This document shows, piece by piece, positions 1-6,896 of a stretch of DNA of 6,932 nucleotides. The stretch lies in NCBI GenBank assembly GCA_900751685.1, contig CAADSR010000354.1, forward strand, positions 1-6,932, in the 5' to 3' direction. The DNA comes from Clostridia bacterium. Lineage in GTDB: Bacteria > Bacillota > Clostridia > UBA1381. Each line of letters opens with the position of its first letter. Within the stretch, counting starts at the first letter, position 1. The position numbers and the translations under genes are program-made. The notes below the pieces were generated by a model. It ran no database searches, had not been told where the DNA came from, and saw only the letters and a list, made by a program, of their open reading frames with translations.

Positions 1-722
1 CCGAAAAATAAGTAATACTGATTTGTGATCAGACCGTTTTCATAAGGATAATATCCTGTCCCATTTGATTTATCGGTATTGGACATAACCACCACATTGT
101 TATAGTTTGTGGTAGTGCTTGTGGCCACTTTAAAGCCCGTATCCCCGATCGCCGTTTCCGCCAGGGACTGGGTGTCAAATGCTTTTACAATCTGGAATTT
201 GTTCCCAAACGTATAATGTTTTCCCGGAATGGCTGTTGGTGTGGGCGTCGGCTTCGCCGTTGGTGTGGGTTGCACTGTTGGTACCAGTGTGGGCTGCGTT
301 GCAGTCAGGTCCACTGTCACACCATCACACAAAGGTCTTAAATTTTCTGTCCCTTCCCAAAGAAACACTTTCAACGCGTCCGTATTTTCTTTGTAGCTTG
401 CGGGAAACTGCTTTGTTTCTTTTGCTGAAAGCGTGATTTTCTGTAATGTTACTCCCAAAAGCTGGCCGCCTTTGTAACTGGCCATCATAAGGGACGCATT
501 TTGGATCCCCGCCCCGGCGGTAACTGTTACAGCCGTTTTGTCTGCCGAGAGGACCGGTTGGCCCAAGCTATTTTCCTTTTCTAAAAAAGCGGCTGAATAC
601 TGCGTTTCTTGCTCTATCGGCTCAGAATCTGCCATCCCCCCAGCTGCTTTTGCTACCGCAATCCCGCTAAATGCAGATATTGCTAATATAAGCGACACCC
701 ATAATGAGATTAATTTTTTCAT
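1..722 (-). CDS. Secreted modular protein with Thr/Pro linker, N-terminal 240 residues only (3' end beyond window)
   Basis: This protein is exported and its full function is not visible. Residues 1-26 form a typical Sec signal peptide: MKK, a hydrophobic core, then an AVAKA-AG cleavage-like site. Residues about 55-140 look like a small all-beta domain containing the pattern ALKVFLWEGTENLRPL. This 'KVFLW...PL' pattern recurs, as far as I know, in accessory domains of Clostridia cell-surface carbohydrate-active and pectin-degrading proteins. Residues about 142-166 are a Thr/Pro linker (PTPTAKPTPTPTAIP). A second domain starts at about 168 and is cut by the window edge after residue 240; I do not recognise it. 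The ATG at 722 is preceded by GGGGAAAGG about 9 bases upstream and by a good promoter. The gene is divergent from an AraC-family regulator, which fits a regulated extracellular glycan-active protein, but the enzymatic class is unknown. No catalytic residues are in view. Confidence 0.85.
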   Translation of the reverse strand, partial: MKKLISLWVSLILAISAFSGIAVAKAAGGMADSEPIEQETQYSAAFLEKENSLGQPVLSADKTAVTVTAGAGIQNASLMMASYKGGQLLGVTLQKITLSAKETKQFPASYKENTDALKVFLWEGTENLRPLCDGVTVDLTATQPTLVPTVQPTPTAKPTPTPTAIPGKHYTFGNKFQIVKAFDTQSLAETAIGDTGFKVATSTTTNYNNVVVMSNTDKSNGTGYYPYENGLITNQYYLFF

Positions 723-773
723 AATACCCTACCTTTCCCCATTGATCGTCAGATTTCCGTCTAGCATACACTT

Positions 774-802
774 ATCATACGTTTTTCCCGGCATTTTTTC
801 AA
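774..802 (-). promoter_or_regulatory. Sigma-70-type promoter of the secreted-protein gene
   Basis: On the minus strand, TTGAAA (797-802) and TATGAT (774-779) are separated by exactly 17 bases. This gives a start site near 767 and a leader of about 45 bases before the ATG at 722. The -35 hexamer lies inside a short inverted repeat (790-808), a possible regulator-contact region. Confidence 0.7.
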
Positions 803-808
803 TATGCC
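790..808. repeat. Short inverted repeat GGCAT-N9-ATGCC over the -35 box of the secreted-protein promoter
   Basis: The 5-base arms 790-794 and 804-808 are perfect complements and enclose the TTGAAA element. Next to it, two copies of TTGTAT (813-818 and 821-826) repeat with an 8-base period. Either could be part of an operator. The arms are short enough to occur by chance, so this is only a candidate. Confidence 0.3.
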
Positions 809-846
809 AGAGTTGTATTTTTGTATGGAATAGTCAGTTTTTCTCA

Positions 847-875
847 TTTACATCAATGCTGTTTTTTGATACAAT
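847..875 (+). promoter_or_regulatory. Sigma-70-type promoter of the AraC-family gene
   Basis: TTTACA (847-852) and TACAAT (870-875) are separated by 17 bases, a near-consensus promoter pointing at the regulator. The expected start site (about 880-883) is only some ten bases before the ATG at 892, so the leader would be extremely short and the GGGGTG ribosome binding site at 881-886 would sit at its very 5' end. The -35 boxes of the two divergent promoters are 44 bases apart. Confidence 0.6.
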
Positions 876-891
876 AAAATGGGGTGAAAAT

Positions 892-1716
892 ATGCATAAC
901 AAAAATATCATACTCAATAATTATATTTCAAAGCTTCAGACAGAAATCGTCTACATATATCACGGCCTATGCCCGGACTGGAATTTTGATACCCATAAAC
1001 GTGTCCGCAATACCCTCTATCTTATTTTAGACGGACAAGGTGAGATCACTATAGACGGGACTAAATATTATCCAAAAAAAAATGACATGGTTTTGCTCCC
1101 TCAGAATTCCAATGTAAGCCTGCATGCAAAAAATGAAAGCTGTTATAATAAATACTGGTTTGATTTTTTCCTGCAATTTGAGGATGTTTCTTTTTTTGAT
1201 ATGGTGGATATCCCTTTAGTGGTTCATTTTGATGATATTTCTGAGCCCTTGTCATTGCTTTCTTCTATGGAGCAGCTGCTTACTAAAAATGACGTGTGTT
1301 CCGCCCTGGATCTAAAAGCCTCTTTTTTGAAGCTGATCTCCCTTTTTATCAGCCAGGGGGCAAACCAGCCGGAAGTCGTGCTTAAAGAAAATGATTTCGT
1401 CCGTAAAATGAAGCAATATATCGAAGAGCATTTGGATGAGCATTTGTCTGTGAAACAGTTGGCAGAGGTCGCTAATTTTAATGAGAAATATTTTATTTCG
1501 GTGTTTAAAAAGAATTTTGGCTATACGCCCGCCCGCTACCTGCATGTGCAGCGGCTGGAAAAAGCTAAGCATTATCTTGCCTATACGCCAATGAAGATCA
1601 CTGCCATTTCAAATGAAGTCGGTTATTCTTCTTCACAGAATTTTTCAAATGATTTTAAAACCTATACCGGGTATACACCTTTGGAATACCGGTCTATTTT
1701 ACTCCAGTCCCTTTGA
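892..1716 (+). CDS. AraC-family transcriptional regulator
   Basis: This is a 274-residue DNA-binding regulator with the usual AraC architecture and length. The N-terminal cupin-like sensor domain spans about residues 1-110; the core pattern is LYLILDGQGEITIDG followed by YYPKKNDMVLLPQN. A linker helix region follows, then a C-terminal double helix-turn-helix from about 168 to 270. HTH1 includes LSVKQLAEVANFNEKYFISVFKK (about 185-207). HTH2 ends in the family signature GYSSSQNFSNDFK...GYTPLEYR (about 244-267). The frame is open back to position 538, but the ATG at 892 is chosen because GGGGTG precedes it at 881-886, it leaves a standard-length protein, and the upstream extension would be antisense to the secreted gene's signal peptide. 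Divergent placement suggests it senses a sugar or related small molecule and controls the secreted gene (inference). The ligand cannot be told from sequence. Confidence 0.93.
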   Translation: MHNKNIILNNYISKLQTEIVYIYHGLCPDWNFDTHKRVRNTLYLILDGQGEITIDGTKYYPKKNDMVLLPQNSNVSLHAKNESCYNKYWFDFFLQFEDVSFFDMVDIPLVVHFDDISEPLSLLSSMEQLLTKNDVCSALDLKASFLKLISLFISQGANQPEVVLKENDFVRKMKQYIEEHLDEHLSVKQLAEVANFNEKYFISVFKKNFGYTPARYLHVQRLEKAKHYLAYTPMKITAISNEVGYSSSQNFSNDFKTYTGYTPLEYRSILLQSL

Positions 1717-1721
1717 TCCGG

Positions 1722-1762
1722 ACACAAAAGGAGCAGACATCGAATGTCTGCTCCTTTTGTGT
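1722..1762. terminator. Bidirectional intrinsic terminator between araC-type gene and topB
   Basis: Perfect 19-bp inverted repeat: arms 1722-1740 and 1744-1762 around a 3-base CGA loop. The GC-rich core (1730-1740 with 1744-1754) is followed by TTTT on the plus strand and, symmetrically, by TTTT on the minus strand. It can therefore end both the regulator transcript (stop at 1714-1716) and the topB transcript, whose TAA (1762-1764) overlaps the last base of the repeat. Confidence 0.9.
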
Positions 1763-4281
1763 TAAGTGGATGGGACCTTTTCTTTTTTTTCCGAGGCTGG
1801 CTCGTTGATAAATTCAAAGGTGAAATCCGGCGTGGAATATGCGCTTTGAGGGTCAAATTTCATGGCCACCTCCGCTTTGAAGGGCTGGTCATTTTTGCCC
1901 ATTAGCTTGCTGCATTTTACTTTATCGCCTTTGAGCCATTTCTTGACCATCGTTTGTGTGATCGTTGTTTTTCGGAACAACCCCTTGCTGGCTTTTTTCC
2001 AGACCATGAACCCACAGTTTTCGGTGCAAGAGAAGGTTTTCGCATTTTCAACCACGTCCCCGCCGCATTTGGGGCATTTCCCTAAGGGCTGCGGCTTTGC
2101 AAATACCAACTGGACAGGATATTGCGCCTCTTTTTCCGCCTTTAATTCAATGTCCGCTTCAAACAGCTCTCCATTGTTTTTCACCAGCTTTTTCATCCTG
2201 ACCGGGCTCCCGGCGAGCAGCTTTTTCGCCATGGGGGCTGTGATGACGGTTTTTGAAAACATCCCCTTCGTCTGGCTTTTCCAGATCGTAAATTTACAGC
2301 TCATAGGCTCCTTCCAATTGCTGCATCCAAACCCCCGTGTCCCCTCAATCACATTTCCCCCGCAAAGAGGACATGTGCCAATAACATCATGGAATTTTGA
2401 GGTCATTGTTTTTGTCATGACCGCTTGATCCACCTGGGGATATTTTCCCTCAAGAATCGTTTTGACCGTTTCAAGAACACTGTCTGTCAGCGAAGTATAG
2501 GTTTTCCCGCCGGAACGGATATCCTCCTGGATCGACCACCAGCGCGCCGTCATATCCGCTTTTTTGATTTCATCCGGCAGGATCCTGTAAAGCTCCCGTC
2601 CCAGCTCCGTTGATATAATCTTTTTCCCCTCTTCATATAAATAACCCTTATCGATCAAGCTGTCTATGATCGTGCTTCTTGTTGCAGATGTGCCAATGGA
2701 ACCATTTTCCCCTTTTTTATCCTTATCCTTCTCCAACAGCATCTTTTTGATCTCAGGGTCCGTCACATACCGGGCGATCCTGGTCATATCTTCATTCAGG
2801 GTGGCCTTTGTATAGCGGGAGGGAGGCTTCGTTTCCTTCTCCTCGATCCTGCCGTCCAGGATCTCTCCCTCATAGGTCCCCTGCTCAATGGTGCTCAGCA
2901 CCGTCGCTTCCTCCTGCTTCATGTCCTTGAAAATTGCCATATACCCTTTTTTTAACACCTTTGTGGAATAGGCTACAAGAAGATATTCTTTGTCAAGCTC
3001 TATCGTAAGCTTTGTTTTCTCTTTGATTGCTTTTGGCAGGAACTGTGCCATATAATATTTACAGACTGCCAGGTAAACGTTTTTCTCCTGCTCTGTCAGC
3101 CGTCCCAAATCCACCCGGTTGTTTGTGGGGATAATCGCAAAATGGGCAGTGATGTTTTTGTCATTAAAGCACTTAGAATGAATGGAGGTGTCCAGCTCCT
3201 GAGGCTTATACTGAATATTTTGCACCACCTGCGCCAAGGTTTTCGGCGCCTCCTTAAAATGCTCCTCGGACAAATACTGGCAGTCGGAACGGTTATAAGT
3301 GATCGCCTTATGCGTCTCACGCAGAGACTGGGTAATACGCATTACATCCGCCGGATTATATCCAAAATGGCTGCTGCAATAGCTTTGCAGCTTTACCAGG
3401 TTAAACGGCAGGGGCGGGTCTTCGTGAACGACCTTTGTTTCTATTTTGATACCGGTGAACCGCCGGTGCAGCAGGCCGTCTTTTATCCGCTCCGCTTCTT
3501 CCTTATCCGTCAGCTGCAGGGTCTCCTTCTCTTTTGTTTTCTTCCGGGTATATTTTGCGGTGACTGTCTTGATCCCTTCCTGCGTCTCCACACCCACATC
3601 TGCAAAAATATCGTAATACTGTAGCTTGACATGGCCTTCTATTTGCAGGTCACGGGTCACGACCAGTCCCAGTGTAGGCGTCTGAACACGGCCTACTGCC
3701 AGCAACGCGCCAGAATTTGTGCAGGTAAAATACCGGCTCATATTGACGCCGATCATTAGATCTGCCACACTTCTTGCATAGGCCGACCAGCCCTCGTTCA
3801 AGCTTTCAACATTGTCCGTCATATGCCCCAAAGCCTTTATCAGCCCGCCCTTGGTAGTGTCCCCTGTGTTCAGGCGCATGACCGGCTTTTGATAGTCGAA
3901 CCATCTTAATATCTCATCCACTAACAGCTGCCCTTCTTCGTCTGGATCACCCGCGTGAATGACAGAATCTGACTCTTCCAAAAGCTCCCCGATCATGCTG
4001 ACTCTCTGGGCTTTCGTTTCATAGCCCTTGTTATTGTTCATATCCTGGCCGATTTTAAGCCCCCAGTTTTCAAAAAAGACCGGCAGGTCCTCCAGCGACC
4101 ATTTTTTATAACGGGGGTCATAATCCTCCGGCTCTTTTAACGTCAGCATATGGCCAAACAGCCAAGTGATAACATAATCCCCTTTTTTAATGTACCGGTT
4201 ATTCCGCTCTATTACCTGTCCCTCCAAAGCGTCTGCTATATCTCTTCCAAGGGACGGTTTTTCTGCTATTACTAATATCAT
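1762..4281 (-). CDS. topB: DNA topoisomerase III (type IA) with duplicated Cys-rich C-terminal repeat
   Basis: This is an 839-residue enzyme that relaxes or decatenates DNA by passing one strand through a transient single-strand break. The Toprim domain starts with IAEKPS (catalytic Glu7) and carries the acidic motif GDPDEEG (Asp112, Asp114, Glu116). VGRVQTPTLGLVV lies at 196-208. The active-site tyrosine is Tyr329 in AITYNRSDCQYL, followed by Arg331. AHFAIIPT at 379-386 holds the conserved His380, and GTSATR is at 530-535. E. coli TopB is about 650 residues. The extra length here is a tail with two Cys4 modules: C637, C640, C653, C662 and C736, C739, C752, C756. Each is followed by a similar segment (TKGMFSKTVI... 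and SKGLFRKTTI...), matching the topoisomerase C-terminal repeat seen in Firmicutes TopB. The ATG at 4281 has AAGAGGAT 3-10 bases upstream and its own promoter. All key catalytic residues are intact. TopB also occurs on conjugative elements, but none is visible here. Confidence 0.97.
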   Translation of the reverse strand: MILVIAEKPSLGRDIADALEGQVIERNNRYIKKGDYVITWLFGHMLTLKEPEDYDPRYKKWSLEDLPVFFENWGLKIGQDMNNNKGYETKAQRVSMIGELLEESDSVIHAGDPDEEGQLLVDEILRWFDYQKPVMRLNTGDTTKGGLIKALGHMTDNVESLNEGWSAYARSVADLMIGVNMSRYFTCTNSGALLAVGRVQTPTLGLVVTRDLQIEGHVKLQYYDIFADVGVETQEGIKTVTAKYTRKKTKEKETLQLTDKEEAERIKDGLLHRRFTGIKIETKVVHEDPPLPFNLVKLQSYCSSHFGYNPADVMRITQSLRETHKAITYNRSDCQYLSEEHFKEAPKTLAQVVQNIQYKPQELDTSIHSKCFNDKNITAHFAIIPTNNRVDLGRLTEQEKNVYLAVCKYYMAQFLPKAIKEKTKLTIELDKEYLLVAYSTKVLKKGYMAIFKDMKQEEATVLSTIEQGTYEGEILDGRIEEKETKPPSRYTKATLNEDMTRIARYVTDPEIKKMLLEKDKDKKGENGSIGTSATRSTIIDSLIDKGYLYEEGKKIISTELGRELYRILPDEIKKADMTARWWSIQEDIRSGGKTYTSLTDSVLETVKTILEGKYPQVDQAVMTKTMTSKFHDVIGTCPLCGGNVIEGTRGFGCSNWKEPMSCKFTIWKSQTKGMFSKTVITAPMAKKLLAGSPVRMKKLVKNNGELFEADIELKAEKEAQYPVQLVFAKPQPLGKCPKCGGDVVENAKTFSCTENCGFMVWKKASKGLFRKTTITQTMVKKWLKGDKVKCSKLMGKNDQPFKAEVAMKFDPQSAYSTPDFTFEFINEPASEKKEKVPST
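1846..2385 (-). repeat. Two tandem Cys4 plus C-terminal-repeat modules within topB
   Basis: TopB residues about 633-713 and 732-807 are diverged copies of one unit: CPxCGG, a second Cys pair, FxxW/VWK, then (T/S)KG(M/L)F(S/R)KT..IT..M.KK.L.G. The metal-site spacing differs: C-X2-C-X12-C-X8-C in the first and C-X2-C-X12-C-X3-C in the second. This is protein-level similarity, not a DNA repeat. It probably contributes single-stranded DNA or nucleic acid binding (family inference). Confidence 0.75.
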
Positions 4282-4324
4282 GGTATCCTCTTTTTCCTGT
4301 GTGATTATAATATCGGTAGCTATT

Positions 4325-4330
4325 ATTATA
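4325..4330 (-). promoter_or_regulatory. topB: Extended -10 promoter of topB
   Basis: On the minus strand TGATATAAT provides a perfect TATAAT (4325-4330) with the extended TGn element directly upstream. The -35 position at 17-base spacing is weak (TAGATT, 4348-4353), which extended -10 promoters tolerate. The start site would be near 4318, giving a leader of about 37 bases. A second TATAAT at 4304-4309 lacks a -35 partner. Confidence 0.6.
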
Positions 4331-4388
4331 TCATAAGATCCAGAAAAAATCTACATTTGCTTTTGTTTCGATTTTTTTCAAATATATG

Positions 4389-4412
4389 AAAGGATGGCGT
4401 ACGCCATCCTTT
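4389..4412 (-). terminator. Palindromic hairpin downstream of the GH2 gene, probable terminator
   Basis: A perfect 24-base palindrome (AAAGGATGGCGTACGCCATCCTTT) lies 15 bases past the GH2 stop codon. It folds as a 10-bp stem with a GTAC loop. The following T-tract on the minus strand is short (TTTC, then an A/T-rich stretch), so termination may be incomplete. The topB promoter follows immediately. Confidence 0.65.
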
Positions 4413-4427
4413 TATACATGGTCAATG

Positions 4428-6743
4428 TTATCTTGTAAAAACCACTGTGCCTGTTGTGTCAACCGAAGAACATACCTCCCGTTCCTCCCTGACCCCTTTG
4501 ACCTCAAGCTGTGTCGAGCCCGTGACAGGGACATCGTACCACATAAATACCCCCAACCCATCTACAACGCCGTCGGTTTGATTTACATCTGTTATGGGCT
4601 CCCCGTAAGGATTTCCGTTCACATACAATTGCAGCTTATCACAATTAGAATATGCCCGGAGGGTCGTTTGATCCGAAGCGCATTTTGTCCTATCCGCATT
4701 GACGATATGGGCAAAAGGCTCTATATCATTCCAATTGGCCTTATAGAAATAAAACGCATCCTTTTTTGTTTTATGGTCATACTGCACCAAGCCCTTGTCA
4801 TTTGTCCCTTTTAGAAGGTTTGCTTTTTTATCCGAAGCGGAATCAAACAATTGCCATACATAGCTGCACCATAAAAACGGCAGCTCATTTACGATTTCAT
4901 TGTAAACCTTTTCGTGGCAATATGCCTGATATGTCGTTGTATAGCTTACATCCCCAGGATATTTTACAGTTCCGTCGGGCTGGTAATCCATCGTATATCC
5001 TTTCACGGCACTAGAGCCGTATTCAGAGATCCCCATCGGCTTTATATGCCCATCCCTTCCAGGCACTCCAAAATAATATTTCATCTGTCCAGTCATACTG
5101 GAATTTCCGCCATGAAGCGCAGCATCATTTGACACATACCAGTAGGGATACAGATTCATTGCAAAAGAGTCCGAGTCCCAATCTATTGCGCGCCCAAACA
5201 GCGAGAATGCCGCATAGGCCGTTTTTCTAGTGGGATCAATGGATTTTGCTACACTGTGAAGGGCTTCAAACAAAACAGCTCCGGAAGGCACCGCCATTTC
5301 GCTTTCCGGCACTGGTTTTAAACCATCGTCAACCTCACATCTTAATTCATTTGCCATCCCCCATATAACAACAGATGGATGGTTCATTTGCTGCTTGATA
5401 AGAGAAGTAAACTGATATTTCGTCACATTCATAAAAGCATCATGATTTTTTGCTGACCCGGCAACCATTTCATCTACTAAACCGAGCTCAGACCATACAA
5501 TGATACCAAGCTTGTCATACAACTCGATCTCTTTTTCGTCATGCTGGTAGTGAACAAGCCGAACAGAATTCATGCCAAGCTCATACATAATCCCGGCATC
5601 AGAATTTCTCTGCTCCTCTGTTATTGCAAATCCCAGGGCGTCTTCTCCCCGTCCCCAGTCCTGATGCTTGTTTGCACCACGCAGCACATAAGGCTTTCCG
5701 TTTAAATAAAAACCGCCTCCTGTATGATCTTGATTCGGAATTGGCATCTCATAATAGCGGAAGCCTATATTTTTTACAACCTCTTCTATAAGCTCCCCGC
5801 CGGCTTCCAACTGGATTGCCACCTCATATTGGTAAGGATCCTCCAATCCATTCCATAGCCGCGGTTTGGCGACCACGATCTGGCTACTGTAATCATAGCT
5901 GCCCCCTTTGAGAATTGTTACCGTTTTTGTTTCAAAGGGCTGGACCTGCTGCCCACCCTCTATATACATACTCTCTGGTGTAAAACGCAAATGGTCTTTG
6001 ATATATGCATTCTCCACCATATCATAATGGTCTGGATGCCTTAAAGCAGCCTTGACCGTGACCTGCTTGTCTTCAGCGCTGTCATTCACAATTTTAGCCG
6101 TTACTGTCAAATTAAAATCCGTATTGGTATTGTCGCTTACCGGGGTCACCTTTTCCGGCATTAGGTAAACGCCGTCCGCGCCATGGTCCATCATATCGAT
6201 ATGTACTGGTTCTGTCACAACCAGGCAAACATCCCGGTAGATCCCGCCCCCATTATTAAAATCACCATCCAATGGCGCAATATCCGCCGTTTTTGTATTG
6301 TCTACTAAAACTGCTACAAGGTTGCTCTCACCGTACTTTACATAATCCGTTATATCGAACCGGAAGCGGCTGTATCCTCCTTTGTGCACGTATTCTACCG
6401 CATCCCCGGTCCCATATATATTCTCGGTACTGTAAGGGACATGCTTTCCATTGATATAGAGCTGTGTGGCAGTCCCAGCACCGCCAAATTCAAGATACAG
6501 CTTCTTTCCTGCATGGGCGTTGTCAATATACATATTTTTTCTGTACCATCCCTTGGTACGGTCATAATCTGATCCCCCATCCGATCCATCCTGCGCATTC
6601 CATGTATGGGGCAAGTCTGTTCCGGCCCAGCCCTTCCGCTCAAAGTCTTGTATAGGGTCACATATAATATTCTTTGCCGGAAGAGCCGAATCTTTTTCCT
6701 TGATAAAGATCCAGTCTGGATTTTGATTAATAATTGTCCTCAT
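4428..6743 (-). CDS. Glycoside hydrolase family 2 enzyme (beta-galactosidase-like), cytoplasmic
   Basis: This 771-residue enzyme should hydrolyse the terminal beta-linked sugar of an oligosaccharide by a retaining mechanism. Domain order: N-terminal jelly-roll sugar-binding domain (about 1-175) with LPHTWNAQDG and GGIYRDV at 166-172; an Ig-like domain (about 175-328); a TIM barrel; and a C-terminal beta domain (about 675-771) with YSNCDKLQLYVNG, like that of many GH2 enzymes. The acid/base is Glu466 in VVIWGMANE and the nucleophile Glu574 in GISEYGSS. The late barrel motifs VWQLFDSAS and NDKGLVQYD are also present. No signal peptide is seen, so it acts in the cytoplasm on imported sugar. The ATG at 6743 is preferred over an in-frame TTG at 6764 because AAGGAG (6756-6761) would lie inside the longer version. 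Beta-galactosidase is the most likely activity, but GH2 also includes glucuronidases and other specificities that sequence alone does not settle. Confidence 0.93.
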   Translation of the reverse strand: MRTIINQNPDWIFIKEKDSALPAKNIICDPIQDFERKGWAGTDLPHTWNAQDGSDGGSDYDRTKGWYRKNMYIDNAHAGKKLYLEFGGAGTATQLYINGKHVPYSTENIYGTGDAVEYVHKGGYSRFRFDITDYVKYGESNLVAVLVDNTKTADIAPLDGDFNNGGGIYRDVCLVVTEPVHIDMMDHGADGVYLMPEKVTPVSDNTNTDFNLTVTAKIVNDSAEDKQVTVKAALRHPDHYDMVENAYIKDHLRFTPESMYIEGGQQVQPFETKTVTILKGGSYDYSSQIVVAKPRLWNGLEDPYQYEVAIQLEAGGELIEEVVKNIGFRYYEMPIPNQDHTGGGFYLNGKPYVLRGANKHQDWGRGEDALGFAITEEQRNSDAGIMYELGMNSVRLVHYQHDEKEIELYDKLGIIVWSELGLVDEMVAGSAKNHDAFMNVTKYQFTSLIKQQMNHPSVVIWGMANELRCEVDDGLKPVPESEMAVPSGAVLFEALHSVAKSIDPTRKTAYAAFSLFGRAIDWDSDSFAMNLYPYWYVSNDAALHGGNSSMTGQMKYYFGVPGRDGHIKPMGISEYGSSAVKGYTMDYQPDGTVKYPGDVSYTTTYQAYCHEKVYNEIVNELPFLWCSYVWQLFDSASDKKANLLKGTNDKGLVQYDHKTKKDAFYFYKANWNDIEPFAHIVNADRTKCASDQTTLRAYSNCDKLQLYVNGNPYGEPITDVNQTDGVVDGLGVFMWYDVPVTGSTQLEVKGVREEREVCSSVDTTGTVVFTR

Positions 6744-6755
6744 ATTCTCTTTCTG

Positions 6756-6761
6756 CTCCTT
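6756..6761 (-). promoter_or_regulatory. Ribosome binding site deciding the GH2 start
   Basis: AAGGAG on the minus strand lies 12 bases before the ATG at 6743, somewhat longer than ideal. A second purine run (AAAGAG) lies nearer. The competing TTG at 6764 has only a weak GGA upstream. I saw no convincing promoter between here and the window end, so transcription may start further upstream. Confidence 0.55.
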
Positions 6762-6782
6762 CAATTTTAATTCCGCTTGCGC

Positions 6783-6896
6783 TTACAGCAAACGGCTCAG
6801 GGCTGCGCCAATATCTTGCTCTGACGCAGCATTGTGTTCACGCATCTCTTTTGCAGCAGCCAATGCAGCATTTTTATTCTCGTTTTGTCCATTATT
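6783..6896 (-). other. Short reading-frame remnant upstream of the GH2 gene
   Basis: In the GH2 frame, a 37-codon stretch between stop codons ends at the TAA at 6783-6785. It encodes a helix-like, alanine-rich segment (ALAAAKEMREHNAASEQD, then IGAALSRLL) that looks like real protein, but it has no start codon with a ribosome binding site. Three stop codons in a row (6897-6905) precede it in this frame. In the neighbouring frame, an open stretch enters from the window edge and contains an ATG at 6892 (MDKTRIK...). A one-base insertion in A-runs at 6871-6875 or 6883-6886 would join the two. It could be the broken tail of an upstream gene, a degraded small gene, or chance. No family was recognised. 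Confidence 0.3.

Noticed and set aside
235..269. Two exact copies of GTTGGTGTGGG suggesting a repeat array
   Set aside because: They encode the Thr/Pro linker of the secreted protein. Only two copies occur and there is no regular spacer, so this is not CRISPR or a mobile-element repeat.
538..891. N-terminal extension of the AraC-family reading frame back to 538
   Set aside because: It would add 118 residues with no family similarity, is antisense to the secreted protein's signal peptide and covers both promoters. The ATG at 892 has a good ribosome binding site.
1862..3624. Plus-strand open frames opposite topB (for example 1862-2428 and 3142-3624)
   Set aside because: They mirror a strongly conserved gene, lack ribosome binding sites and show no protein family features.
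1762..4281. topB as evidence of an integrative conjugative element
   Set aside because: No integrase, relaxase, coupling protein, or attachment-site repeat is visible, and topB has its own promoter and terminator like a stand-alone chromosomal gene.
4386..6655. Plus-strand open frames opposite the GH2 gene
   Set aside because: Shadows of the coding strand with no domains and no promoter or ribosome binding site evidence.
6744..6764. TTG at 6764 as start of the GH2 gene
   Set aside because: The seven extra codons contain the AAGGAG ribosome binding site and no comparable site lies upstream of the TTG. The ATG at 6743 fits better.
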